A stretch of 17,854 nt of DNA from CAYTZA01 sp964442365 (lineage in GTDB: Bacteria > Patescibacteriota > Minisyncoccia > Phycocordibacterales > DAORIS01), in contig CAYTZA010000010.1 of NCBI GenBank assembly GCA_964442365.1, positions 1 through 17,854 on the forward strand, read 5' to 3'. A program made the position numbers and the translations under genes. Shown in pieces: positions 1 to 6,125 of the stretch. The notes beneath the pieces were generated by a model, which was given only the letters and a program-made list of their open reading frames with translations, did not search any database and was not told where the DNA came from. Numbering within the stretch: the first letter of the stretch is position 1; the number at the start of each line of letters is the position of its first letter.

Positions 1-496
1 TATTTGTAAAACCAATTTTTGTTTGGGAGGGTTCTTTTGGTACTTCCATTAATTTTTCTAATACTTCAAATACAACGTGAAACTGTTCATCATATTTATT
101 TTCTAAATCTTTAATGTGTGTTAGTAATTCTATATTTGAAGAAATAATCTGACGTAATCTACCAAAAACTCTCATAATTTCTATGTTTACTGATATGGCG
201 CGCTCACTATTTAATACACTTGAAAGCATAGCTACCCCATGTTCGGTAAATGCACTGGGTAGCTTTCTGCGTCCACCGTGTAAACTTGAAGTCGCAAATT
301 GCGACTTCAAGATATGATACTCATCTTTGGTTACTTGAAACATAAAATCAGGAGGGAAACGTTTTATGTTTCTTTTTACGTTTTCATTGAGTCTCTTTAC
401 AGGAACTCCATACAATAGTGCCAAATCACTATCTAGTATGACTTTTTGTCCACGGATCAGTAATATTTTATTTTCTATATGAATAATCTCGTTCAC
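1..496 (-). CDS. ORF6N-domain DNA-binding protein, C-terminus cut by window edge
   Basis: This reading frame opens with GTG at 496 and runs off the window, giving about 165 residues. An in-frame TAA lies four codons upstream of the GTG, and no ATG occurs before the conserved region, so GTG is the best start. The N-terminus reads NEIIHIENKILLIRGQKVIL, followed by DLALLYGVPVKRLNENVKRN, then RFPPDFMFQVTKDEY, LKSQFATSS and a GGRRKLPSAFTEHGVAML stretch. These are the hallmarks of the ORF6N domain, a KilA-N-related DNA-binding module found in phages and often as a chromosomal accessory gene. After the domain comes a helical, charged segment (IKDLENKYDEQFHVVFEVLEKL) that probably forms a coiled coil. 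The biological role is unknown. It is the last gene of a minus-strand run, separated from the 65-aa gene upstream by a terminator. A long palindrome at 285-311 lies inside the coding part for LKSQFATSS. Confidence 0.88.
   Translation of the reverse strand, partial: MNEIIHIENKILLIRGQKVILDSDLALLYGVPVKRLNENVKRNIKRFPPDFMFQVTKDEYHILKSQFATSSLHGGRRKLPSAFTEHGVAMLSSVLNSERAISVNIEIMRVFGRLRQIISSNIELLTHIKDLENKYDEQFHVVFEVLEKLMEVPKEPSQTKIGFTN
285..311. repeat. 27-bp near-perfect palindrome inside the ORF6N gene
   Basis: Arms 285-297 (CTTGAAGTCGCAA) and 299-311 (TTGCGACTTCAAG) are perfect inverted copies of 13 bp around a single central base at 298. It sits within the codons for the conserved K-S-Q-F-A-T-S-S part of the ORF6N domain. 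Confidence 0.85.
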
Positions 497-551
497 GAGA
501 GTACTTTAACAAAAGGATGATAAGGAAATATATAAGGACATTTAAAAATTT

Positions 552-583
552 GGTAATAAAAACCCCACTCAGGTGAGTGGGGG
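552..583 (-). terminator. Rho-independent terminator of the 65-aa gene
   Basis: On the minus strand a 9-bp GC-rich stem (582-574 pairing with 571-563, arms CCCCACTCA/TGAGTGGGG) with a 2-base loop is followed by TTTTTATTA. The TGA stop codon of the 65-aa gene (571-569) is part of the stem's second arm, so the coding region ends inside the terminator. Confidence 0.85.
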
Positions 584-766
584 AGTTTTCTGTGCAAGTC
601 GATTTGCTGCGGTAGCTATGTCGTCTCGTGTTATGTTCGGATTATCAAGTATTGCATTTCCAAGGGCAAAACTTTTGCGTTGTTGTTCGAGCTCCTCCTT
701 TGTTATTTCGTGAAATCGAGCTTCTTTGAATAACTGGTTGAGTCTGCTGGTATCATCTTCAGGCAT
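569..766 (-). CDS. Small hypothetical protein, 65 aa, with strong Shine-Dalgarno
   Basis: I do not recognise the family. The ATG at 766 (MPEDDTSRLNQLF...) is chosen over an upstream in-frame ATG at 802 because AAAGGAGG lies 4 nt before it. The product is hydrophilic and largely helical (NQLFKEARFHEITKEELEQQRKSF, then ALGNAILDN and ITRDDIATAANRLA), with no membrane segment, cysteines or recognisable catalytic motif. It resembles a small helical adaptor or regulatory protein, but that is only an impression. It has its own terminator, and two TATAGT -10-like boxes lie upstream (808-813 and 788-793 on the minus strand), so it may be a separate transcription unit. The strong Shine-Dalgarno contrasts with most genes in the window. 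Confidence 0.72.
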   Translation of the reverse strand: MPEDDTSRLNQLFKEARFHEITKEELEQQRKSFALGNAILDNPNITRDDIATAANRLAQKTPPLT

Positions 767-852
767 GGTGCCTCCTTTGTTAAAATAACTATATGATTCC
801 AAGTAATACTATACTTTTTAAAATTTATAGCAAAAAGTTTGATGGTTTTACT

Positions 853-1206
853 CTAAGAATACATTTCACCCCGAACTTTTTCGAGTTGAGCAATGACAGT
901 AGGATCGGTGATTTTCTTAAAGCGTGGAAATTTCTTACCATCTTTTTCAACATCCTCCATCCACATTTCGAGTGGACGGTTATCAAAGCAGGGAATTCCG
1001 AGCTCTTTTGAAGCATTGTAAACAGAGGCTTCGTACAAAGGACGATAAACAAGGAAATGTGCCTCCCCTGGACGAACATCATCTTCGGTATGAAAACCGA
1101 CGCCTACCACTTCATACGCATAGTTATTTACTGGTCCATTTGGATTATGCTTGTAGTGATAATAGAAACCTGGCTCCGGTACTCTTTGTGGCATTGGTAG
1201 TGACAT
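853..1206 (-). CDS. DUF1653 domain protein
   Basis: The 117-aa product shows the DUF1653 pattern: G-F-Y-Y-H-Y-K-H (residues 13-20), a Y-E-V-V-G-V-G-F-H-T-E segment, then F-L-V-Y-R-P-L-Y-E, and near the C-terminus R-P-L-E-M-W-M-E-D-V followed by P-R-F-K-K-I. The family is small, soluble and widespread in bacteria, and its function is not known; its sequence suggests a small beta-rich fold. Compared with typical members of about 70 residues it has an insert carrying N-N-Y-A-Y-E and H-T-E-D-D-V-R-P-G. A TATAAT box lies about 24 nt upstream of the ATG at 1206, with no Shine-Dalgarno. It is 16 nt downstream of the GNAT gene on the same strand and may be co-transcribed with it. Confidence 0.85.
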   Translation of the reverse strand: MSLPMPQRVPEPGFYYHYKHNPNGPVNNYAYEVVGVGFHTEDDVRPGEAHFLVYRPLYEASVYNASKELGIPCFDNRPLEMWMEDVEKDGKKFPRFKKITDPTVIAQLEKVRGEMYS

Positions 1207-1222
1207 GTATTTTTTATTTTAC

Positions 1223-1786
1223 TTATATATTATACAAAGGAAGTTGGTGATTTTCTAGTTTAATTTTAATGATGTGGTGATTTTCTCCGTCTTTGTTTTT
1301 TAGTTCTGTTTTAAAATGATTAAAGAATGTCTGACCCTCATTTGTCCATATGTTGGAGTATAGTTCTTCAATGTAATATTTATTTGAAATAAAATAATCT
1401 CTACTTTTATTCCATAAAATCTTTGAAAGACCTCTTCCTCGGTATTCAGGTAGGATAGCTATGGCGGTAATGTACAAAGAAAGAGATGGGGAGGGTGTTG
1501 TATTTGCATAATTTGGTACTTCTCCATCGCGCAGTTCTCCCTTTAAGAGCCTTTCTATGCCGTTTGGTCGTAGAGAGACAAAATCAATATAACCTACTGG
1601 TGTATCATTATCGAATATAACATGGGCAAAACAAGCATCTTCAATCGCATCCCATTTATCAACTGTGCCCTCATCTTCAGTTTCAATATCACCAAAACAT
1701 TTATAATCTATATCAATGAGGGATTGGGTGAGAGTGTGTTGATTCGTGATGTCTTTGCCTGAAATAATCTTAAGACTAGTTTCCAT
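1223..1786 (-). CDS. GNAT-family N-acetyltransferase
   Basis: This 187-aa protein has a GNAT core: Y-I-D-F-V-S-L (about 66-72), then I-T-A-I-A-I-L-P-E-Y-R-G-R-G-L-S-K-I-L-W, which contains the acetyl-CoA pyrophosphate-binding motif A (P-x-Y-R-G-R-G-L). The following helix (SRDYFISNKYYIEELYSNIW) and T-F-F-N-H-F match the end of the fold. GNAT enzymes move an acetyl group from acetyl-CoA to an amine; the substrate here cannot be told. The N-terminal half is acidic and has no extra recognised domain. Upstream, TAATAT lies about 6 nt before the ATG at 1786, with no Shine-Dalgarno, fitting a leaderless transcript. The product could be a small-molecule or protein acetylase. Confidence 0.85.
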   Translation of the reverse strand: METSLKIISGKDITNQHTLTQSLIDIDYKCFGDIETEDEGTVDKWDAIEDACFAHVIFDNDTPVGYIDFVSLRPNGIERLLKGELRDGEVPNYANTTPSPSLSLYITAIAILPEYRGRGLSKILWNKSRDYFISNKYYIEELYSNIWTNEGQTFFNHFKTELKNKDGENHHIIKIKLENHQLPLYNI

Positions 1787-1820
1787 AAAGATATATTAAT
1801 AAACATATTAAACCGAGACT

Positions 1821-2372
1821 CTATTTAGTCGGAAGTTTTTTAATTTTTAACCGCGGCAATTTTTCAAGCCATTTCTTTTCTTTTATTCTTCTGTCAAAAT
1901 TTTGAATGTCATCAATAATTGTTGGATTGGGGCGGACAACCAAATTCACCAAATCTTCTATTCCGAGAGGTGTAACAAGTTTTACCTTTCCTTTTTTTAT
2001 AGTTACACCAATACATGTGGCTGTATCAGACCATGTAGAGATAGATTGTGCTGTTGAGGTATTGGGGGTCATATTCCGCCACGTATGAGTATAGATCTGA
2101 TTAACAATCTCAAAATCAATGTCTGTTTCTTTTTTTTTCTTATACGATAGTTTTTTGTCAGCATCATAATCATTTCCATTAGGGTCAAAATACACCAAAT
2201 CTACATCTGTTCTGTTCGGCTCACTATATTTATGAAGATAATCCCAAACTTTGTTTCTTAAAAATCCTGCTCCAATAACCCAGTCTGGTAAATCTAACCC
2301 TTCAGCAATCTTAAGTACTTGCATCATCCATTCATCTTTTTCTATAAGGGTAACGATGTCTTGCTCAGTCAT
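1821..2372 (-). CDS. Nucleotidyltransferase-like protein (DUF925 / NTP_transf_6 family)
   Basis: The 183-aa sequence matches the COG3575/NTP_transf_6 family: L-P-D-W-V-I-G-A-G-F-L-R-N-K-V-W-D (about residues 27-43), D-V-D-L-V-Y-F-D (about 57-64), an F-E-I-V-N-Q segment, W-S-D-T-A-T-C-I-G-V, and near the end T-P-L-G-I-E-D-L-V-N-L-V-V-R-P-N-P. The G-A-G and D-x-D motifs recall the nucleotidyltransferase beta superfamily fold, with the two aspartates as possible metal ligands. No substrate is known for the family. The C-terminus is lysine-rich. An extended -10 (TGATATACT) ends 9 nt before the start codon, so the transcript probably has almost no leader. Confidence 0.82.
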   Translation of the reverse strand: MTEQDIVTLIEKDEWMMQVLKIAEGLDLPDWVIGAGFLRNKVWDYLHKYSEPNRTDVDLVYFDPNGNDYDADKKLSYKKKKETDIDFEIVNQIYTHTWRNMTPNTSTAQSISTWSDTATCIGVTIKKGKVKLVTPLGIEDLVNLVVRPNPTIIDDIQNFDRRIKEKKWLEKLPRLKIKKLPTK

Positions 2373-2381
2373 TATTATTAA

Positions 2382-2390
2382 AGTATATCA
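2382..2390 (-). promoter_or_regulatory. Extended -10 box of the nucleotidyltransferase-like gene
   Basis: Minus-strand TGATATACT (TGn + TATACT) lies 9 nt upstream of the ATG at 2372. No convincing -35 is seen. The spacing implies transcription starting within a few bases of the start codon. Confidence 0.55.
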
Positions 2391-2416
2391 AAGGTTCGAA
2401 CCATCACATTCTGTAC

Positions 2417-2443
2417 AAAATAAAACCCCCTTGTTAAGGGGTT
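2417..2443 (-). terminator. Terminator downstream of tRNA-Ser
   Basis: On the minus strand AACCCCTT (2443-2436), loop AAC, AAGGGGGTT (one bulged G) is followed by TTATTTTG. It lies 9 nt past the CCA end of tRNA-Ser. Confidence 0.75.
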
Positions 2444-2451
2444 AAATTACC

Positions 2452-2539
2452 TGGCGGAGGAGGTGAGATTCGAACTCACGGTCCCTTGCGAGACTCTTGT
2501 TTTCAAGACAAGTGCGATAGACCACTCTGCCACTCCTCC
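2452..2539 (-). tRNA. tRNA-Ser (anticodon TGA), CCA encoded
   Basis: A class II cloverleaf can be read on the minus strand: acceptor GGAGGAG pairs with CTCCTCC, the anticodon stem-loop has loop CTTGAAA (anticodon TGA), there is a long variable arm, and the T arm contains GTTCGAAT. The 3' CCA is encoded at 2454-2452. A promoter and a terminator flank it. Confidence 0.95.
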
Positions 2540-2549
2540 GGTAACAGCC

Positions 2550-2577
2550 ATATTAGCAGAAGATTGCTCTTACGCAA
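2550..2577 (-). promoter_or_regulatory. Promoter of tRNA-Ser
   Basis: On the minus strand TTGCGT (2577-2572), a 16-bp spacer and TAATAT (2555-2550) lie 10 nt before the tRNA 5' end. The -35 overlaps the last codons of the DUF5652 gene. Confidence 0.65.
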
Positions 2578-2815
2578 CCGGTGGAAGTTCTTTTTCAGCT
2601 TTGCGAGCAATAGCAAAAATATAGAAGATTTCTAAAATACCAAATGAATTGATGATAAGAAGAGCAACAAACCAGTATTGGTGATACAGGCGAGCCGCTT
2701 TCCAGACAGCCGCTATCTTCCAGGGAAGGGTCCAGAGTATTAAGGCTAAAATAACAAAAGGATGAGCTTCAATAAAATTCGATATATTTTGTGAAAGGGT
2801 ATTTAAATATTCCAT
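2570..2815 (-). CDS. DUF5652 family small membrane protein
   Basis: The 81-aa product starts at the ATG at 2815 (MEYLNTLSQN...). An in-frame ATG 18 codons upstream would overlap ruvX and is rejected. It has two membrane segments, about residues 18-30 and 47-70, separated by the motif T-L-P-W-K-I-A-A-V-W-K-A-A-R. The second segment reads Y-W-F-V-A-L-L-I-I-N-S-F-G-I-L-E-I-F-Y-I-F. This W-K-x-x-A-x-W-K-A-A-R ... N-x-x-G-I-L-E-I-x-Y-I-F pattern is typical of DUF5652, a family I associate mainly with CPR genomes. Its function is unknown. It is divergent from ruvX with only 23 nt between the two start codons. Confidence 0.83.
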   Translation of the reverse strand: MEYLNTLSQNISNFIEAHPFVILALILWTLPWKIAAVWKAARLYHQYWFVALLIINSFGILEIFYIFAIARKAEKELPPVA

Positions 2816-2838
2816 GGTTAATATGATAGCATAGTACG

Positions 2839-3222
2839 ATGCGTTATTTAGGAATAGATTATGGATCAAAGCGTATTGGTCTTGCAGTCTCCGATGAAAC
2901 AGGGACTATAGCCACACCGCTTATAGTAATCAAGAACGATGCCTCGGCTCTTGATAAGGTAATAGCTGAAGTAGAATCAAAAGAAATTAAAACAATAATT
3001 CTTGGAGAATCAAAAGATCAGGCTGGCAATGATAATCCAATCATGGTTGGTATTATGAAGTTTAAAGAAACTCTTGAGAAACGGGGTGTAGAGGTTGATT
3101 TTGAAAAAGAATATTTTACCTCAGCTCATGTTGGTGGAAATCGTAAAGATCTTGACGCTTCTGCCGCCGCACTTATACTTCAGAGATATTTAGATAGAAA
3201 AAAATATGGCGACCATAGATGA
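2839..3222 (+). CDS. ruvX: RuvX/YqgF family putative Holliday junction resolvase
   Basis: At 127 aa this is close to the usual RuvX length. It opens with Y-L-G-I-D-Y-G-S-K-R-I-G-L-A-V-S-D, the RNase H-like first strand with the catalytic-type Asp7. It continues with I-I-L-G-E-S-K-D (strand 4 region), V-D-F-E-K-E-Y-F-T-S-A, and ends with D-L-D-A-S-A-A-A-L-I-L-Q-R-Y-L-D, which carries the conserved Asp of the D-x-x-A-A-x-x-I-L-Q motif. YqgF/RuvX proteins are RNase H-fold nucleases linked to 16S rRNA 5' end maturation and proposed to resolve Holliday junctions. A -10-like TATGAT at 2822-2827 lies just upstream. The end overlaps the next gene by 17 nt, so they are probably co-transcribed. Confidence 0.92.
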   Translation: MRYLGIDYGSKRIGLAVSDETGTIATPLIVIKNDASALDKVIAEVESKEIKTIILGESKDQAGNDNPIMVGIMKFKETLEKRGVEVDFEKEYFTSAHVGGNRKDLDASAAALILQRYLDRKKYGDHR

Positions 3223-3535
3223 TTTTGCAAAAATAGAAATGCGAGTAGGTAAGGTGCTTACTGCTGAAAAAGTCCCAGATACTGATAAATTACTGAAATT
3301 ATCAGTTGATTTTGGCACTTTTGGTATTCGTCAGGTTATTTCAGGTATTGCTTTGTATGTACCAGATCCAATGTTACTTGTCGGTATGCATATAGGATTT
3401 GTTACTAATCTCGAACCTCGTATTATTAAAGGACTTGAAAGTCAGGCTATGATTTTAGCGGGACATACCGAAGAGGGTGTATTTTCTCCTATTGGTCCTT
3501 TGAGCACACTTCCACCAGGTACGCTTATAAAATAA
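3206..3535 (+). CDS. Free-standing tRNA-binding domain protein (MetRS C-terminal / CsaA type)
   Basis: The 109-aa product is an OB-fold tRNA_bind domain alone: F-A-K-I-E-M-R-V-G-K-V-L-T-A-E-K-V-P-D-T-D-K-L-L-K at the N-terminus, R-Q-V-I-S-G-I-A-L-Y-V, then L-V-G-M-H-I-G-F-V-T-N-L-E-P-R-I-I-K-G-L-E-S-Q-A-M-I-L-A. This pattern is shared by the C-terminal appendix of methionyl-tRNA synthetase, the yeast Arc1p/EMAPII module and the chaperone-like CsaA. It probably binds tRNA, possibly in trans to a MetRS that lacks the appendix, but no synthetase lies nearby. The start at 3206 overlaps the end of ruvX. Confidence 0.9.
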   Translation: MATIDDFAKIEMRVGKVLTAEKVPDTDKLLKLSVDFGTFGIRQVISGIALYVPDPMLLVGMHIGFVTNLEPRIIKGLESQAMILAGHTEEGVFSPIGPLSTLPPGTLIK

Positions 3536-3547
3536 TAAAGAGTACGA

Positions 3548-3553
3548 TATACT
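3548..3553 (+). promoter_or_regulatory. -10 box for the pil cluster, leaderless spacing
   Basis: TATACT is followed by 7 nt and then the ATG of pilM at 3561, so the expected transcription start coincides with the start codon. No good -35 is visible. Confidence 0.6.
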
Positions 3554-3560
3554 ATATTGG

Positions 3561-4622
3561 ATGATTGAACGTGTGTTTCGTTTTTTTCCACCTCCAGTTT
3601 TTCTTACTATGCCGCATAGCGGTCTCTCTTTGTCTGACGATGGTATTCGTTTGGTTACTTTTTCTGAAAAAAATGGTCATAGAAAGTTAGTAAGAACGAT
3701 ACATGAAAATATACCAAATGGTGTTGTTGTTTCGGGGAGTATTGAAAAACCAGAAGTACTTATTCCTATTCTTTCAAAAATACAAAAACGATATGGAATT
3801 GAATTTGTTGCGGTAACGATACCAGATGAAAAAACGTATACATTTAAAGTATCTCTTGAATATAAAAAAGATATATCTATAACTGATATGGTTGCTCTTA
3901 AAATAAAAGAAAATGTTCCTATGGAGTTTTCTGAAGCAATATTTGATTACAATATCGTCTCTTCAACTGAAAAAAATATAGAAGTAATTATAAGAGTAGT
4001 TCATAGAAAAGTGACTTCTGCATATACCGCTTTATTTCGTTCTGCTTCTTTGAAACCGTTGCTTTTCAAGGTCGAATCTCAAGCAATTGCTGATGCGGTA
4101 CTTGGACCTCATGACACAGGATCACGTATTATTGTTCATATAGAATCACATAAAACAGTATGCACTCTTGTAAATCAGGGTTTTTCAGAACTTTCTACAG
4201 TTTTGGATATTGGTACAAATTCTTTTGTTGAGGCTTTGTCAAAAAGTTTGGGTATATCTTCTGACGAGGCACTTTTATTGTGTACAGGAAAAGGAAAAAA
4301 AATAAATCAAGAAGATTTCTTTTTTTCAATTGCCAATTTGATTTCTGTTATACGAGATCAGGTTATTAGATATGCTGAGTATTGGAAAGTAAAAGATGAA
4401 AAAGGGAGATCAGTCGAGCAACTTATTGTAAGTGGTATGCCGGCATCGATTGATGGTTTGGCGCATTATTTTGAACAAAGCACAGGTATTCGTACTGGTG
4501 TTGCAAATGTCTGGGAAAATGCTTTTTCTCTTGATCATACAGTTCCAGAAATTCCTTTTGCTGAGGCCTTAGATTATGCGCCAGCAATCGGACTTGCTTT
4601 GCCAAGACAATTACATTTTTAA
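3561..4622 (+). CDS. pilM: PilM-like type IV pilus assembly ATPase-fold protein
   Basis: This 353-aa protein has the actin-like fold of PilM. Near the start it reads G-L-S-L-S-D-D-G-I-R-L-V-T-F, the first phosphate-binding-like strand; then V-A-V-T-I-P-D-E-K-T-Y-T-F-K-V and a second lobe with I-I-V-H-I-E-S-H-K-T-V-C-T-L-V, an L-D-I-G-T-N-S-F turn, and L-I-V-S-G-M-P-A-S-I-D-G-L-A-H-Y-F-E. It ends with the A-x-G-L-A-L-P element typical of PilM. PilM is cytoplasmic and binds the N-terminal tail of PilN, linking the pilus motor to the inner-membrane PilN/PilO platform. Here it heads a four-gene run (pilM, pilN, pilO-like, 103-aa protein). Motor ATPases and pilins must be encoded elsewhere. It starts with no Shine-Dalgarno. 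Confidence 0.87.
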   Translation: MIERVFRFFPPPVFLTMPHSGLSLSDDGIRLVTFSEKNGHRKLVRTIHENIPNGVVVSGSIEKPEVLIPILSKIQKRYGIEFVAVTIPDEKTYTFKVSLEYKKDISITDMVALKIKENVPMEFSEAIFDYNIVSSTEKNIEVIIRVVHRKVTSAYTALFRSASLKPLLFKVESQAIADAVLGPHDTGSRIIVHIESHKTVCTLVNQGFSELSTVLDIGTNSFVEALSKSLGISSDEALLLCTGKGKKINQEDFFFSIANLISVIRDQVIRYAEYWKVKDEKGRSVEQLIVSGMPASIDGLAHYFEQSTGIRTGVANVWENAFSLDHTVPEIPFAEALDYAPAIGLALPRQLHF

Positions 4623-4624
4623 AT

Positions 4625-5161
4625 ATGTTCAATCTTCTACCAGAAAAAGAAAAAATTGTTTTACGAAAAGAATATAATCGAAGACGTTTAATCGTATGGC
4701 TCGGTGCTCTTTGTCTTTTGGGAATAAGTGCTGTTATTTCTTTAATACCGTCATTTGCGTTTTTATACGGTAAAAATAGTAGTGCTACGCGTCAAGAAAT
4801 TGCTGTTTCAAAGGCCTACAGTGATGGTGTGGCGACTTATGTAAAACAGATTGATTTGGGCCGACAACTTATTGCTTTGTTTGGAAAAGATTTCTATGCT
4901 ACTTCATCTGTTGGATTGATGCGTGCAATAACAGCAGAGCGTGTAAAAGGTGTGCATATAACATCTTTTGGTTTTTTGTATGGAGAGGCCGTGGCAATAC
5001 AAATACAGGGAATTTCGGAAACAAGAGAGTCTTTACGAGAATTTGTTTCTCGTTTAAATCAAACAGGTTTATTTGAGCGTATCGAGGTACCGATTGCTAG
5101 TTTTAAACAAGAGTCTGATATACCCATAGATATTCGTACTAATATAGTACAAAAACCATGA
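4625..5161 (+). CDS. pilN: PilN-like pilus assembly protein
   Basis: The 178-aa product begins M-F-N-L-L-P-E-K-E-K, matching the N-L-L-P motif by which PilN docks onto PilM. One membrane segment follows at about residues 22-49 (LIVWLGALCLLGISAVISLI), then a periplasmic/extracytoplasmic part with a helical stretch and a ferredoxin-like half (VHITSFGFLYG...AIQIQGISETRESLREFVSRL). This is the ordinary PilN layout. It starts 2 nt after the pilM stop and overlaps the next gene by 4 nt (ATGA), so translation is probably coupled. Confidence 0.84.
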   Translation: MFNLLPEKEKIVLRKEYNRRRLIVWLGALCLLGISAVISLIPSFAFLYGKNSSATRQEIAVSKAYSDGVATYVKQIDLGRQLIALFGKDFYATSSVGLMRAITAERVKGVHITSFGFLYGEAVAIQIQGISETRESLREFVSRLNQTGLFERIEVPIASFKQESDIPIDIRTNIVQKP

Positions 5162-5658
5162 ATACTAAAAGACGTTTCATATTTTTAATTATTTTAACTA
5201 GTGTGATTTACACAACATATGGTTTTTCTTTGTGGATGTTACATAAATACTATACAAAAACTCGCACTCTTATAATAGAAACTGCTGTCCAAGAACAAAA
5301 GGTTCAAAGTGGGCTTACTTTAAAAATAGCTGTACAAAATAGTAAAGAAGACATAGAGGCTCTATCAAAAGCGGTTATCCCTTCTGATGGTGGTATTCCT
5401 TTTATTGAATTTGTTGAATCTTTAGGAAAGCAGTATCGCGTTGTCACTTCTATTGCTTCTGCAGAAGAAAAAAAAGTTGGAGGATTTAATCAGTTATCAT
5501 TCCGTCTTACTGTAGATGGTTCATGGTCAAATATAATTCGTTTTATAGAGCTTCTTGAAGTAGCTCCTTATCGTATTTCTTTTAAAAACGTAGGAGTCAG
5601 TACGATAGGAAAAACGTGGAGAGGGTCTATTGATTTTGTAGCAATAAAAGCTGAATAA
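5158..5658 (+). CDS. pilO: PilO-like pilus assembly protein
   Basis: This 166-aa protein has one N-terminal membrane segment (about 6-28), a coiled helix (TRTLIIETAVQEQKVQSG...) and a C-terminal alpha/beta part: G-G-I-P-F-I-E-F-V-E-S-L-G, then L-S-F-R-L-T-V-D-G-S-W-S-N-I-I-R-F-I-E-L-L-E and P-Y-R-I-S-F-K-N-V. That last block is the PilO/GspM-type ferredoxin-like fold, where PilO pairs with PilN in the membrane. Sequence similarity to classical PilO is weak; the assignment rests on fold pattern, length and position after pilN. It overlaps pilN by four bases. Confidence 0.75.
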   Translation: MNTKRRFIFLIILTSVIYTTYGFSLWMLHKYYTKTRTLIIETAVQEQKVQSGLTLKIAVQNSKEDIEALSKAVIPSDGGIPFIEFVESLGKQYRVVTSIASAEEKKVGGFNQLSFRLTVDGSWSNIIRFIELLEVAPYRISFKNVGVSTIGKTWRGSIDFVAIKAE

Positions 5659-5664
5659 TATATT

Positions 5665-5976
5665 ATGACTTTTACTTTTTTAAAAAATAATACTACCCGT
5701 GATCCACATCATATTCATGAACTTCATATATATAAAGACTGGCTTTGGGTGGTATTTGTTTTTACTGTTGGTTTTGTTTGTGTAGCACTTATACATATTG
5801 TTATATTTCAGAAAATGGAAACTGTCGATGACTTAGATGGAGAAAATATAATTTCTCAGACAAAAACTATCAATCGTACAGAGCTTAAACGAGCGGTCGA
5901 TGAACTCAACAGAAGATCTATTCGTTTCAATGAATTGCGCAAGTTACCAGCATCTGCTGTTGACCCGTCGCTCTAG
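5665..5976 (+). CDS. Small single-pass membrane protein of the pil cluster
   Basis: I do not recognise a named family. The 103-aa product has a His-rich N-terminus (DPHHIHELHIYKDW), one membrane segment at about 26-48 (WLWVVFVFTVGFVCVALIHIVIF) and a charged helical tail (TELKRAVDELNRRSIRFNELRKL). It follows the pilO-like gene after 6 nt and has no Shine-Dalgarno, so it is probably the last gene of the pil operon. It could be a scaffold or partner of PilN/PilO in the CPR version of the machine; this is inferred from position only. Confidence 0.72.
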   Translation: MTFTFLKNNTTRDPHHIHELHIYKDWLWVVFVFTVGFVCVALIHIVIFQKMETVDDLDGENIISQTKTINRTELKRAVDELNRRSIRFNELRKLPASAVDPSL

Positions 5977-5999
5977 GATTGATAGTCTAAAAGAGTTTC

Positions 6000-6074
6000 G
6001 CCCCCGTAGTTCAATGGATAGAACAGCGGACTTCTAAGCCGTTAATGTAGGTTCGATTCCTGCCAGGGGCACCA
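6000..6074 (+). tRNA. tRNA-Arg (anticodon TCT), CCA encoded
   Basis: Acceptor GCCCCCG (6000-6006) pairs with CAGGGGC (6064-6070) with one C-A mismatch at pair 6-67. The D stem is GTTC/GAAC, the anticodon loop is CTTCTAA (TCT), the T arm is GTAGG-TTCGATT-CCTGC, and CCA is encoded at 6072-6074. The last anticodon-stem pair (31-39) is A-G. It lies 23 nt after the pil cluster. Confidence 0.92.
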
Positions 6075-6125
6075 AGATTTTATTCATTTGTTTATTATTT
6101 TTGAGAGGTGTAGTATATATGTATT

